This document shows, piece after piece, positions 19,352 to 26,799 of a stretch of 64,000 nucleotides of DNA. Source of the DNA: Paenibacillus xylanexedens (GTDB lineage Bacteria; Bacillota; Bacilli; Paenibacillales; Paenibacillaceae); contig NZ_VEBF01000002.1 in NCBI RefSeq assembly GCF_007676705.1, positions 1,240,001 through 1,304,000 of the forward strand, given 5' to 3'. How positions within the stretch are numbered: the stretch's first letter is position 1; every line of letters begins with the position of its first letter. The notes under the pieces are model-generated. The model was not told where the DNA came from. It saw nothing but the letters and a program-made list of their open reading frames with translations, and made no database searches. The position numbers and the translations under genes are program-made.

Positions 19352-20545
19352 TCATTCTCCTTGACTATGGACTAGCGGAAGTTCTTCCGCAATGCTTTCT
19401 TCTACTTCAAATAAGACTTTCATATAAACTTTACCATTCTCTTTCTTCTCATGCAAAATTTTTTCACTTATAATTTTCGTTCCTTTGCCATTTTTGGCAA
19501 TAATATCGTTCCTTGCTCCTTCCAATCCTTTCGTTCTGGCCCACTCTATGGTCTGTTGTTCCTCATGTTCACGGGTCTCCAGGTCCTTCTCTGTCAACCA
19601 GCCCATGGGAAGTGTAAAGGATCTCCAGGTCAGTGGTTTATGATTACTCTCGGTATCAAAAGAAGTAAATGGTGTATTTCCGTATCCCCACAGCTGGATC
19701 GCCCATTTTCCCAGCACCATGTAAAAGCGCTCTTTGCTCTCACCAGTCATCGTGTTATGTTTTTGCACAAGCGGGACTTCTACCTGATACTCACGCCATA
19801 CCAGACCACGAACTTCCCCTTTGGCAACGATAGTTTTGGTGTTCTCCTCATCTCCGAGAATACCTGAGATCAGTACCTGACCCTTTTTGACACGCATGTC
19901 CTTCTGAACAACAGGACGCCCCTGCTCCGCATAGATTTGAGTGACGACAGCATCTGCTTTGCTGATCAGATGTCTCGGGTTCAGTAACGGTTCGCGCTTC
20001 GGTTGTGCAGACTCCACGACTTGAATGGTAATGGTTGTCCCTTCTTTGCTCACCCCGATCCAGGTCACATCCGGCAGAGCAAGTGCAAGTTGCCTGGAGA
20101 GCTTGTCTTGGCTTTGCAAGCGGAACGCCCACTGGAAAGGATATACCCCCTCTTTCTTCGCTGCTGCGAGCACTTCGTCCGTAGGAATGGTGACGTTACC
20201 CTTGACCTCCACATTCCATACCATAGACGACAACGCAAACAAAGCTGCCACAAAAAACAGCATTCCTCCGAGAAAAAACTTCCTTCGCAATAGTCGGGCT
20301 GCAAAAAAAGGAAAACCGCTGCGGTGGGTTACTTTCACTCTGCAGCCTGTCCGTTTCAACACAGGACGCAGCCTGAAAAAATGCGGCAGCAGAATGTTCA
20401 TCTCTGCCACGCGTCCATCGTGAGCACGCAGGTTCCACACTTCCAGTCCCTGCTCTGCCACCGTGTTGATCAATGCTTCAATGTCTCCCCCAGTGACCGT
20501 GATTCGGACTGCTCCCCGCAGTTTGTACAGACTGGGCTGCTTCAT
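19352..20545 (-). CDS. yqfD: Sporulation protein YqfD
   Basis: A 397-residue membrane protein related to stage IV sporulation YqfD. The N-terminal soluble part (VRITVTGGDIEALINTVAEQ) resembles a small alpha/beta domain. One TM helix (FFLGGMLFFVAALFALSSM) is followed by a large extracytoplasmic region with the family motif YPFQWAFR and WIGVSKEGTTITIQVVES. The ATG overlaps the TGA of yqfC in ATGA. In B. subtilis yqfCD belong to the SigE regulon, and a SigE-like promoter precedes yqfC here. Confidence 0.93.
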   Translation of the reverse strand: MKQPSLYKLRGAVRITVTGGDIEALINTVAEQGLEVWNLRAHDGRVAEMNILLPHFFRLRPVLKRTGCRVKVTHRSGFPFFAARLLRRKFFLGGMLFFVAALFALSSMVWNVEVKGNVTIPTDEVLAAAKKEGVYPFQWAFRLQSQDKLSRQLALALPDVTWIGVSKEGTTITIQVVESAQPKREPLLNPRHLISKADAVVTQIYAEQGRPVVQKDMRVKKGQVLISGILGDEENTKTIVAKGEVRGLVWREYQVEVPLVQKHNTMTGESKERFYMVLGKWAIQLWGYGNTPFTSFDTESNHKPLTWRSFTLPMGWLTEKDLETREHEEQQTIEWARTKGLEGARNDIIAKNGKGTKIISEKILHEKKENGKVYMKVLFEVEESIAEELPLVHSQGE

Positions 20546-20835
20546 GCGTTCCCCTCCACTCCATTCATATGAATATCCAGAATCGTTCCTTCAACAGCTA
20601 CTTCATCCGGCAAAATGTTGCGTATCACCAAGGCAGTTCCTTTGATCTCCAACTGGCCTTGTGAAAGAGCCAGCACGATGCGATCCGGCGTGAAATGGAT
20701 GACACCGCGATGATTCTCTATATACAGTTGCTTGCTGCCGATCAGGGTTAACCGTGGCATATCATAAAGCACATCCTGCGGCAGATCCAACACTTCACTG
20801 GTCCATCTGCGCAGCTTGCGGCTGATCCGGGTCAT
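20542..20835 (-). CDS. yqfC: Sporulation protein YqfC
   Basis: A 97-residue YabP/YqfC-family protein: LPQDVLYDMPRLTLIGSKQL and ENHRGVIHFTPDRI are typical beta-rich segments. YabP-type proteins take part in spore-coat assembly; YqfC itself is part of the mother-cell programme but its exact role is unclear. AGGAAGGGGG lies upstream of the ATG. Coupled to yqfD by ATGA overlap. Confidence 0.92.
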   Translation of the reverse strand: MTRISRKLRRWTSEVLDLPQDVLYDMPRLTLIGSKQLYIENHRGVIHFTPDRIVLALSQGQLEIKGTALVIRNILPDEVAVEGTILDIHMNGVEGNA

Positions 20836-20865
20836 TCGAAGGTCTTCCCCCTTCCTCTACAGTTC

Positions 20866-20894
20866 AACTTATGCGCAGATTCATGAATTTATGA
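20866..20894 (-). promoter_or_regulatory. Putative SigE-type promoter of yqfC-yqfD
   Basis: Minus strand TCATAAA (20894-20888), exactly 14 bp, then CATAAGTT (20873-20866). This resembles the Bacillus SigE pattern (KMATATT, N14, CATACAMT) with two mismatches in the -10. Position 31-60 bp before the yqfC start fits. Confidence 0.5.
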
Positions 20895-20944
20895 AAATTC
20901 CGGGGCGTGTTAGGGACGAATGTTGAGAAAAAAGTAAAGAACAC

Positions 20945-20988
20945 AGAAAAAGCCGTCTCCGGCGGCTTTCTGCTCACCAGAGACGGCT
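20945..20988 (-). terminator. Intrinsic terminator of the yqeZ-floA operon
   Basis: AGCCGTCTC pairs with GAGACGGCT (20988-20980 with 20959-20951 on the minus strand), followed by TTTTTCTGTGT. It separates the floA operon from yqfCD. Confidence 0.85.
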
Positions 20989-21015
20989 CTATTTCTGTTC
21001 ATTATGAAGACTTGG

Positions 21016-21615
21016 TTACAGTTTCCCTCTTGTACCAAACGGCTGTTTGGAACGAGGAGAACCCAGTACTTCTGCCCACAGCACACCTGTACGAATATCA
21101 GCAGGACGAAGCCGAGATGCTCCCGATTCATCGGTGCTGGTCTCATCCCAACTGGAATCAGACACAACTGGCCGATTCGCAGAAGAGATGCGATTCAAGC
21201 GTTCTTCAATCAAGCGCTGCTGTTGTTCCATGCCTCTCATCTGTTCCTCAAGTGAATTTTCCATGGCGCTCATCGTGCCCTCACTTCTGTAGTCACTTGC
21301 GGTCCGAGAAGAAGCAGCAGGCTCTGAGTACGGCTGATCATACTGATTCTCATATTGTTCGTCATCATATCGATCGTCATACTGTTCATCATAACGGGGA
21401 TCTACAGGTCCGGAAGACTGCTGCGGAGATGAGTTATCTCTTGAGCGTTCATCCCGGTCTGAATCACCGCCACCTCCAAACGTAGGCATCCCGTTGGCAG
21501 GACGCTTTTTGTTCGGATCAGCCGATTTGGCAGCTTTCCCTAAGAACGAGAAGAGCGCAAAACCGATGACGGCCACAATATACAGATTATCAAAAATCCA
21601 TTCAAATAGGCCCAT
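21016..21615 (-). CDS. Membrane-anchored acidic low-complexity protein in the yqfB position
   Basis: I do not recognise a characterised family. The 199-residue product has one N-terminal TM helix (LYIVAVIGFALFSFLG), a short basic stretch, then a hydrophilic, disordered-looking tail rich in D, R, Y, E, S and Q with repeats such as YDEQYDDRYDDEQYENQYD, and a predicted helix (MENSLEEQMRGMEQQQRLI). It lies 13 bp after floA, where B. subtilis has the short yqfB, and shares its terminator, so it is probably co-expressed with yqeZ and floA. ATG at 21615 preferred over GTG at 21621 by spacing from AGGCGG. A role at FloA membrane domains is only inferred. Confidence 0.75.
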   Translation of the reverse strand: MGLFEWIFDNLYIVAVIGFALFSFLGKAAKSADPNKKRPANGMPTFGGGGDSDRDERSRDNSSPQQSSGPVDPRYDEQYDDRYDDEQYENQYDQPYSEPAASSRTASDYRSEGTMSAMENSLEEQMRGMEQQQRLIEERLNRISSANRPVVSDSSWDETSTDESGASRLRPADIRTGVLWAEVLGSPRSKQPFGTRGKL

Positions 21616-21628
21616 ATGCACTCACCGC

Positions 21629-22639
21629 CTATCTTCCGTTTTTGGAATCACCCTGATCGTTGGAATTCGAACCTTCACCAGGTTTTCCCAATGTGTTACG
21701 CATTTGAGTATCCGCTTCAATATTCTTCAGGTTCATGTAATCCATGACACCGATCTTACCACTACGCAGGGCTTCGGACATTGCCAAAGGTACTTGGGAT
21801 TCGGATTCAACAACGCGGGCTCTCATTTCCACTACGCGTGCTTTCATCTCTTGCTCTTGCGCTACGGCCATTGCACGACGCTCTTCTGCTTTTGCTTGAG
21901 CGATACGTTTGTCAGCTTCTGCTTGCTCTGTTTGCAAGAAGGCACCAATGTTTTTACCTACATCAACGTCCGCAATATCAATGGACAGAATTTCAAAAGC
22001 AGTACCTGCATCCAGACCTTTGGACAACACGGTACGGGAGATCAGATCCGGATTTTCTAGGACGTCTTTGTGAGAATTGGAGGAACCGTTCGTACTTACG
22101 ATACCTTCGCCGACACGGGCGATAATTGTCTCTTCACCAGCACCACCGACGAGACGATCAATATTGGCACGAACGGTAACCCGTGCTCTAACTTTAACTT
22201 CGATACCATCTTTGGCTACCGCAGAGACAATCGGTGTTTCGATAACACGCGGGTTAACGCTCATTTGTACGGCTTGCAATACGTCACGACCTGCGAGGTC
22301 AATGGCAGCAGCACGTTCAAATTCGAGTGGAATGTTCGCACGTTGTGCAGCAATCAGAGCGTTTACAACACGGTCAACGTTACCACCTGCCAGGAAGTGA
22401 CTCTCCAGTTGGTTCATTGAAAGTTTAAGACCCGCTTTCGTTGCTTTGATCATTGGGTTCACGATACGACTAGGTGTTACACGTCTGAGTCTCATCGCTA
22501 CCAGTGTAATAATGCTTACTCGTACGCCGGATGCAATCGCTGATACCCAGAGCATAACCGGGAAAAAGCTGAAGAATACGCTCAATACGATAATACCTAC
22601 TACCGCAATGAGCAAAATCGTGATCATAGATGTGTCCAT
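21629..22639 (-). CDS. floA: Flotillin-like protein FloA
   Basis: A 336-residue SPFH-like scaffold protein (YqfA). An N-terminal membrane hairpin ([20 protein letters not shown] with [20 protein letters not shown]) precedes the conserved [14 protein letters not shown] and the long helical region [20 protein letters not shown]. FloA proteins organise functional membrane microdomains and membrane fluidity. GGAGG precedes the ATG. It follows yqeZ after 164 bp that hold a perfect 11-bp hairpin. Expected SigW control through the promoter upstream of yqeZ. Confidence 0.97.
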   Translation of the reverse strand: MDTSMITILLIAVVGIIVLSVFFSFFPVMLWVSAIASGVRVSIITLVAMRLRRVTPSRIVNPMIKATKAGLKLSMNQLESHFLAGGNVDRVVNALIAAQRANIPLEFERAAAIDLAGRDVLQAVQMSVNPRVIETPIVSAVAKDGIEVKVRARVTVRANIDRLVGGAGEETIIARVGEGIVSTNGSSNSHKDVLENPDLISRTVLSKGLDAGTAFEILSIDIADVDVGKNIGAFLQTEQAEADKRIAQAKAEERRAMAVAQEQEMKARVVEMRARVVESESQVPLAMSEALRSGKIGVMDYMNLKNIEADTQMRNTLGKPGEGSNSNDQGDSKNGR

Positions 22640-22767
22640 AGTTTAATTTCCTCCATTTGCAATTCAAATTTGATAAATACATCAGAGAAGACATTATTCA
22701 TGAGTCCGCTGCTAAATGAAAGAATGCACCACTGCACTGGCAGCTTCAGCTAAGTGGTTATGTACAT

Positions 22768-22795
22768 TGTCGAAGCGTTAGTCCGCTTCGACAAC
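22768..22795 (-). other. Perfect 11-bp hairpin between yqeZ and floA
   Basis: TTGTCGAAGCG (22768-22778) and CGCTTCGACAA (22785-22795) form a tight stem with a six-base loop, nine bases after the yqeZ stop. No U-run follows on the minus strand, so it is more likely an mRNA-stability or processing element than a terminator. Confidence 0.65.
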
Positions 22796-22803
22796 AGAGC
22801 GGG

Positions 22804-24165
22804 TTACACCGGCAGAGCTTGCTGAACTACAATCCGGGTACCTTCCGCTTTGATCACAATAATCGGTGTATCGATGGGAATAAAGTCTCCGTCGGTCACA
22901 ACGTCAATTCGTTCCCCTTCAAACATCGCTGTTCCCGAAGGACGAAGCGGTGTCAAGCTGATTCCTTGCAGACCAACGAGCTCTTTGCGCTCTGTGGCTG
23001 ATGAATAACCACGATCCGCAGACATGCTGTCACTCAATATGAACCGATTCCATATTCCTCGATCCTTAAAGACGATCGCAATGATCGCAATGACTACCAG
23101 CGCTGCTCCAAAAGCGATACCCAGAGATACAAATGCATCACTCGTATCATAAGCAGCCCTTACAACACCAGCCACAAGCGCAATCGATCCCAAAATACCC
23201 AGAATACCGAAGCTCGGAATAAACATCTCCAGGATCATCATAATCAGTCCGACTGTAAATAGTACCCATGTCTCTGCTCCGGCAAATCCCGCAATGTAGT
23301 TACCCGAGAAATACAACACGAAACACACGATACCTATAATACCAGGAACTCCAAAACCAGGAACAATCAATTCAATGATCACACCCGCGATTCCGAGGAA
23401 CAATAATACAGTCATGACAACAGGATTGGTAAGAAAAGATGAGATATTCTCTGCTGTCGTCCGTTCTACCTTGAATACATCATCCTGACTGTAACCGAGC
23501 CAAGTTGCCGCTTCTTCCGGTGTGTTGCTGATGTGGTCGGCATAACCGACTTTCAGCGCTTCTTCAGCCGAGAGAGCAATAATTTCACCTTTTTGCTTGG
23601 TTTTATTGATCTCTGGCATTTCCACAACCATGTTAACATCCGTCATTCCAGCTGCGATCTTGCCATCACGGCCACTAATTTCAGCCGCTCCCTGCATTTT
23701 GCTTTTCCAGAACGCAACAAGCTTCGGATCATCAACATGTTTGCCCGAACTGTCCACCATTGCTGCCGCACCGATCATACTGCCTGGTGACATTACGATC
23801 TTATCTGCATTCAGGGCCAGAAAACTTCCGGCTGAAGCAGCATCTCCACGGACAAATGCAACAGTCTCTATCGGACTGTCCTTAATCAGGGTACCCAACG
23901 TTTCCGCAGTGTCGACACGGCCTCCCGGCGTATTGATATCAAGAACGATCAGGCCAGCGTTCATCTTTTCCGCTTCCTTGAACCCGCGTTCCATAAACTT
24001 GCCAAGTCCCTGCTCGATTGGTTTGTCAACCGGAATAATATATACGGCGCCACTCTTCTCAGCTGCATGCGCTGACGGTGATCCAATCCAGACAGGAAGC
24101 AACAGCGTCAGCAGCATTAAGAGCATCAATGGCCCCGTAAGCTTCTTCCGGCGCTTTCCCTTCAC
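22804..24165 (-). CDS. yqeZ: NfeD-family membrane serine protease-like protein (YqeZ)
   Basis: A 453-residue NfeD1b protein. A signal peptide or TM (LMLLMLLTLLLPVWIG) is followed by a ClpP/SppA-class domain with LDINTPGGRVD, then RGDAASAGSFLAL whose serine is in the nucleophile position, and MIGAAAM. Four to five TM helices follow, then a C-terminal OB-fold NfeD domain (PLRPSGTAMFEGERIDVV). Partner of FloA in the sigW-dependent yqeZ-yqfA-yqfB operon of B. subtilis. GTG start with GGGGGA upstream. A SigW-type promoter lies 53-78 bp before it. Confidence 0.95.
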   Translation of the reverse strand: MKGKRRKKLTGPLMLLMLLTLLLPVWIGSPSAHAAEKSGAVYIIPVDKPIEQGLGKFMERGFKEAEKMNAGLIVLDINTPGGRVDTAETLGTLIKDSPIETVAFVRGDAASAGSFLALNADKIVMSPGSMIGAAAMVDSSGKHVDDPKLVAFWKSKMQGAAEISGRDGKIAAGMTDVNMVVEMPEINKTKQKGEIIALSAEEALKVGYADHISNTPEEAATWLGYSQDDVFKVERTTAENISSFLTNPVVMTVLLFLGIAGVIIELIVPGFGVPGIIGIVCFVLYFSGNYIAGFAGAETWVLFTVGLIMMILEMFIPSFGILGILGSIALVAGVVRAAYDTSDAFVSLGIAFGAALVVIAIIAIVFKDRGIWNRFILSDSMSADRGYSSATERKELVGLQGISLTPLRPSGTAMFEGERIDVVTDGDFIPIDTPIIVIKAEGTRIVVQQALPV

Positions 24166-24217
24166 AATAGTCCCCCCTTTTCCATTAATGTTATACTGTC
24201 CAGCTTATGGTATTTAT

Positions 24218-24243
24218 TACGTACAATGCAACATTTCGTTTCA
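24218..24243 (-). promoter_or_regulatory. SigW-type ECF promoter of yqeZ-floA
   Basis: Minus strand TGAAAC (24243-24238), exactly 16 bp, CGTA (24221-24218). This is an exact match to the core Bacillus SigW consensus, upstream of a known SigW target operon. Envelope stress or antimicrobial peptides would be the expected inducer. Confidence 0.85.
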
Positions 24244-24370
24244 AAATCTTAAAATTATATTTGAAAACTGGAGCAATTGCAAGAATTCAAAACCATAATA
24301 ATATATATTAACCATTTAAAAGAAATAATTGCTATCAGAAGGCCATCATGCGTTCATGAAAAAATGGAAA

Positions 24371-24405
24371 AAACACCTCCTGACAAGTCAGAAGGTGTTT
24401 ATTAG
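24371..24405 (-). terminator. Intrinsic terminator after yqeY
   Basis: AAACACCTTCTGAC and GTCAGGAGGTGTTT pair (minus strand) with only two loop bases, then TTTTCC. Lies a few bases after the yqeY stop. Confidence 0.88.
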
Positions 24406-24411
24406 TTTGCT

Positions 24412-24855
24412 TTATTGCAGAAATTGTTGAACTGCTTGATTTACCAGTTTGCCGTCCGCTTTGCCTTTAACTTTCGGCATAAGGGCCGCCATGACTTTCC
24501 CCATCTCGGCTTTCGAAGAAGCACCGGTTTCCTGGATGGTCTGCTGTACAATAACTTTAATTTCTTCTTCGGAAAGCTGTGCGGGAAGGTACTGGATGAG
24601 TACTTCAATTTCCGCTTTTGCATTTGCCGCGAGGTCTTCACGGCCCGCTTTGTCAAATTCTTGGAGGGCATCTTTGCGCTGTTTGATTTCACGACTCAGG
24701 ATATCAAGCACTTCGTTGTCATCCAAATCTCTTTTCAAATCTATTTCAAGATTCTTGATCGTCGAACGAATCAACCGAATGTTGGAGAGTCTGAACTTGT
24801 CCTTACTCTTCATCGCTTGCTTCATATCTTCGTTCAATCGTTCGCTAAGATTCAT
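24412..24855 (-). CDS. yqeY: GatB/YqeY domain-containing protein
   Basis: A 147-residue YqeY protein, homologous to the tRNA-binding tail of GatB amidotransferase subunits. It has LNEDMKQAMKSKDKFRLSNI at the N-terminus and the C-terminal KAEMGKVMAALMPKVKGKAD with ADGKLVNQAVQ, typical of the family. No catalytic activity is established. It follows rpsU by 15 bp; the rpsU-yqeY pair is widely conserved. Confidence 0.95.
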   Translation of the reverse strand: MNLSERLNEDMKQAMKSKDKFRLSNIRLIRSTIKNLEIDLKRDLDDNEVLDILSREIKQRKDALQEFDKAGREDLAANAKAEIEVLIQYLPAQLSEEEIKVIVQQTIQETGASSKAEMGKVMAALMPKVKGKADGKLVNQAVQQFLQ

Positions 24856-24870
24856 GTAGTTAAAATCCTC

Positions 24871-25044
24871 CTAAAACTTTCTCTTACGAGCAGCCTCGGA
24901 CTTTTTCTTGCGCTTTACGCTTGGCTTCTCATAATGCTTACGTTTCTTCACCTCAGCCAATACGCCATCTTTAGCGATGGAGCGTTTAAAACGACGAAGT
25001 GCAGCATCAATAGTCTCGTTTTTGCGAACTTTAGTTTCAGACAC
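24871..25044 (-). CDS. rpsU: 30S ribosomal protein S21
   Basis: A 57-residue basic protein: [20 protein letters not shown] then [20 protein letters not shown], the S21 pattern. The start is a GTG at 25044 with AGGGAGG about eight bases upstream; the in-frame extension to 25098 is not supported. S21 binds near the anti-Shine-Dalgarno end of 16S rRNA. Co-transcribed with yqeY. Confidence 0.96.
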   Translation of the reverse strand: MSETKVRKNETIDAALRRFKRSIAKDGVLAEVKKRKHYEKPSVKRKKKSEAARKRKF

Positions 25045-25156
25045 CAGTTTTCCCTCCCTCCGACCAGACCGTCCAAGAGCAATAACACGGTTCATCATCT
25101 TTCATTATAGGCGAAAGGTAATAAAGGTGTCAACCTCAATGTAATGATCACTTATT

Positions 25157-25234
25157 TGAATCAATTTCATAACTCACTAAAAATAGATTTTGTACCCTGA
25201 TTAAAGCAGCTAAAGGTATTATGAAATTGATTCA
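25157..25234. repeat. Perfect 16-bp inverted repeat upstream of rpsU
   Basis: TGAATCAATTTCATAA (25157-25172) recurs as its exact complement at 25219-25234, with 46 bases between. It sits in the 269-bp gap between the HIT gene and rpsU, which otherwise shows no gene. It could be a two-site operator, an mRNA leader stem or a weak terminator. Confidence 0.7.
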
Positions 25235-25313
25235 TTTATATGAGCGTTAAGTCACATATTCATGGATTTAATACATATGTCTAAATCCTCGATATTAGTA
25301 CACATTAGCTCGT

Positions 25314-25673
25314 TTATTTGTGAGAATCAGACAAACTTGTCAGTACACCAAGTCTGGTACCGCCAAGCAAATGGTAATGCAGATGGTGGACAGTTTGCTC
25401 TCCATCCTTACCACAGTTGTTGATCAGGCGATATCCTGTTTCGTGCACGCCAAGACGTTTGGCCGCTTCTTGAGCAGCCAGATGAATCTCACCGATCAAA
25501 GGCAGATCTTCTGCGGTCACTTCATTCATGGAAGCAATATGTTTCTTCGGAATGACGAGAACATGTGTAGGCGCAGCGGGCTGGATGTCATGAAAAACGA
25601 TAACATGGTCATTCTCCAGTACTTTATTGGAGGGGATGCTGCCCTCTACAATTTTGCAAAATAAGCAATCCAT
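25314..25673 (-). CDS. hit: HIT-family nucleotide-binding protein (HinT-like)
   Basis: A 119-residue histidine-triad protein, hydrolysing purine nucleotide phosphoramidates in characterised members. The triad is H97-L-H99-Y-H101. The N-terminal CLFCKIVEGSIPSNKV and APTHVLVIPKKHI are the family landmarks. Two N-terminal cysteines (C3, C6) could bind zinc with a distal histidine. Monocistronic-looking, with a promoter at 25718-25747. Confidence 0.95.
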   Translation of the reverse strand: MDCLFCKIVEGSIPSNKVLENDHVIVFHDIQPAAPTHVLVIPKKHIASMNEVTAEDLPLIGEIHLAAQEAAKRLGVHETGYRLINNCGKDGEQTVHHLHYHLLGGTRLGVLTSLSDSHK

Positions 25674-25717
25674 AGTTCATACCCTCCTTTTGTTTTGAAA
25701 ATTATGTATTCCTGTAC

Positions 25718-25747
25718 ATCATACCCGAAGTAAAAAGTGTAGTCCAA
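25718..25747 (-). promoter_or_regulatory. Putative SigA-type promoter of the HIT gene
   Basis: Minus strand TTGGAC (25747-25742), 18-bp spacer, TATGAT (25723-25718), about 45 bp before the ATG. The rest of the 349-bp gap up to 26022 holds only the terminator at 25874. Confidence 0.5.
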
Positions 25748-25873
25748 TTTTCTTCACTACGGGTGAACATCTTTTTAGCTACAGGTGTCAGCCTGTTAAA
25801 GACTTTTCTTTCCATACTATTCAAGTGAACTTACCAATTGGGGATAAATAACAGATATTGTATAAAAGCAAAA

Positions 25874-25927
25874 AACCTTTCTGCATCTCAATGAGTTCCA
25901 TTCTTGCACGTGGAGATGAGAAAGGTT
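25874..25927 (-). terminator. Intrinsic terminator downstream of the small coat-like gene
   Basis: AACCTTTCTCATCTC and GAGATGCAGAAAGGTT pair on the minus strand around a 25-base loop, followed by TTTTTGC. It lies about 95 bp after the gene at 26023. Confidence 0.75.
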
Positions 25928-26022
25928 CTATGCTTGATCCATCCTTTAATAATTTTTTTATTCAGTTGAAGCCAATGTCACTCCATATAAGCAACTGATC
26001 CGGATTTACGCCAGTGCATGGT

Positions 26023-26367
26023 TCAATAATAAGGCAGCAACGTTAATGCAGTGAGTGCAAATAACGGGAGCACGAGTCGGTTAAAACGTCTGCGGCCGTA
26101 ACCATAATAAGGATAAGGCGTAGGGTACCCGTATCCTGGATAGAATCCGCGGGTATGACCTATAGGATAATTCGCTCCCGGCATTGCATTTGGAGCCCAG
26201 TTCGCATGATGTACGACAGCTTCAGGCCCAACTGGAACAGCCAGATAAATCATTTCATCATCCACGTTTTCCATAATGCCATCATATTGCATGCCGTCAT
26301 TCATCTGCACACATACATATCGGTGCATGTGTTCCTTGCATATTTTCTTCGCTTCCACCTTTTCCAC
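26023..26367 (-). CDS. Small protein with Sm-like N-terminus and Pro/Gly/Tyr-rich segment
   Basis: Function unknown. The 114-residue product has three parts. An N-terminal piece (YVCVQMNDGMQYDGIMENVD, then DEMIYLAVP) has the strand pattern of an Sm/Hfq-like barrel. A GFYPGYGYPTPYPYYGYG segment resembles spore-coat or surface proteins. A hydrophobic C-terminus (LVLPLFALTALTLLPYY) may be a membrane anchor. GTG start with GGAGG nine bases upstream. Similar short proteins occur in spore-forming Bacillales in my recollection, but I cannot name a family safely. It stands alone between two terminator-like structures. Confidence 0.7.
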   Translation of the reverse strand: MEKVEAKKICKEHMHRYVCVQMNDGMQYDGIMENVDDEMIYLAVPVGPEAVVHHANWAPNAMPGANYPIGHTRGFYPGYGYPTPYPYYGYGRRRFNRLVLPLFALTALTLLPYY

Positions 26368-26460
26368 TTGCCAACGCCTCCCTGAATCTGCTCTTGATCA
26401 CCTTTTCATGGTATTCAGATCTGGGCGAATTGACACAACGTTGAAAATACAAAAAAAGAA

Positions 26461-26542
26461 GCACCCCGTAGCGGCTTCCTTGGAAGGCTGCTGCGCGGAC
26501 ATCTATTCAGGAAGCGTCCTGATCAGATGTCCGCCGGGGTAC
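26461..26542 (-). ncRNA. Three-way-junction structure with U-run (terminator-like or small RNA 3' end)
   Basis: Seen on the minus strand. The outer stem is GTACCCCG/CGGGGTGC (26542-26535 with 26468-26461, one mismatch). It encloses a 10-bp perfect stem GCGGACATCT/AGATGTCCGC (26534-26525 with 26504-26495) topped by CAGGA/TCCTG, and a second arm (26492-26470) closed by TTCC/GGAA. TTCTTTTTTTG follows. Lies in the 432-bp gap between sbcC and the gene at 26367; nothing else is seen in that gap. Confidence 0.6.
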
Positions 26543-26799
26543 TTAAAATAAAGTTTGTCGGCTTAACTGTAGTATAACAGCGGGATGAACCTGTATCTGT
26601 GATGTAACTCACTACGCTAAGTTATAAAAGCAAGAAAAGAGATATTTTTACAATAACATTCGATTCATCAAAAATGAAAGTCATTCTGACGAAAGGTCTA
26701 GTCTCTAAATAAACTTAAGTCCAGCGCATCTTCTTCGACCATCTCGCAAAATCTTGGATCATGAGCCCGGCACATATAACAGATTATACATCTTGCTCT

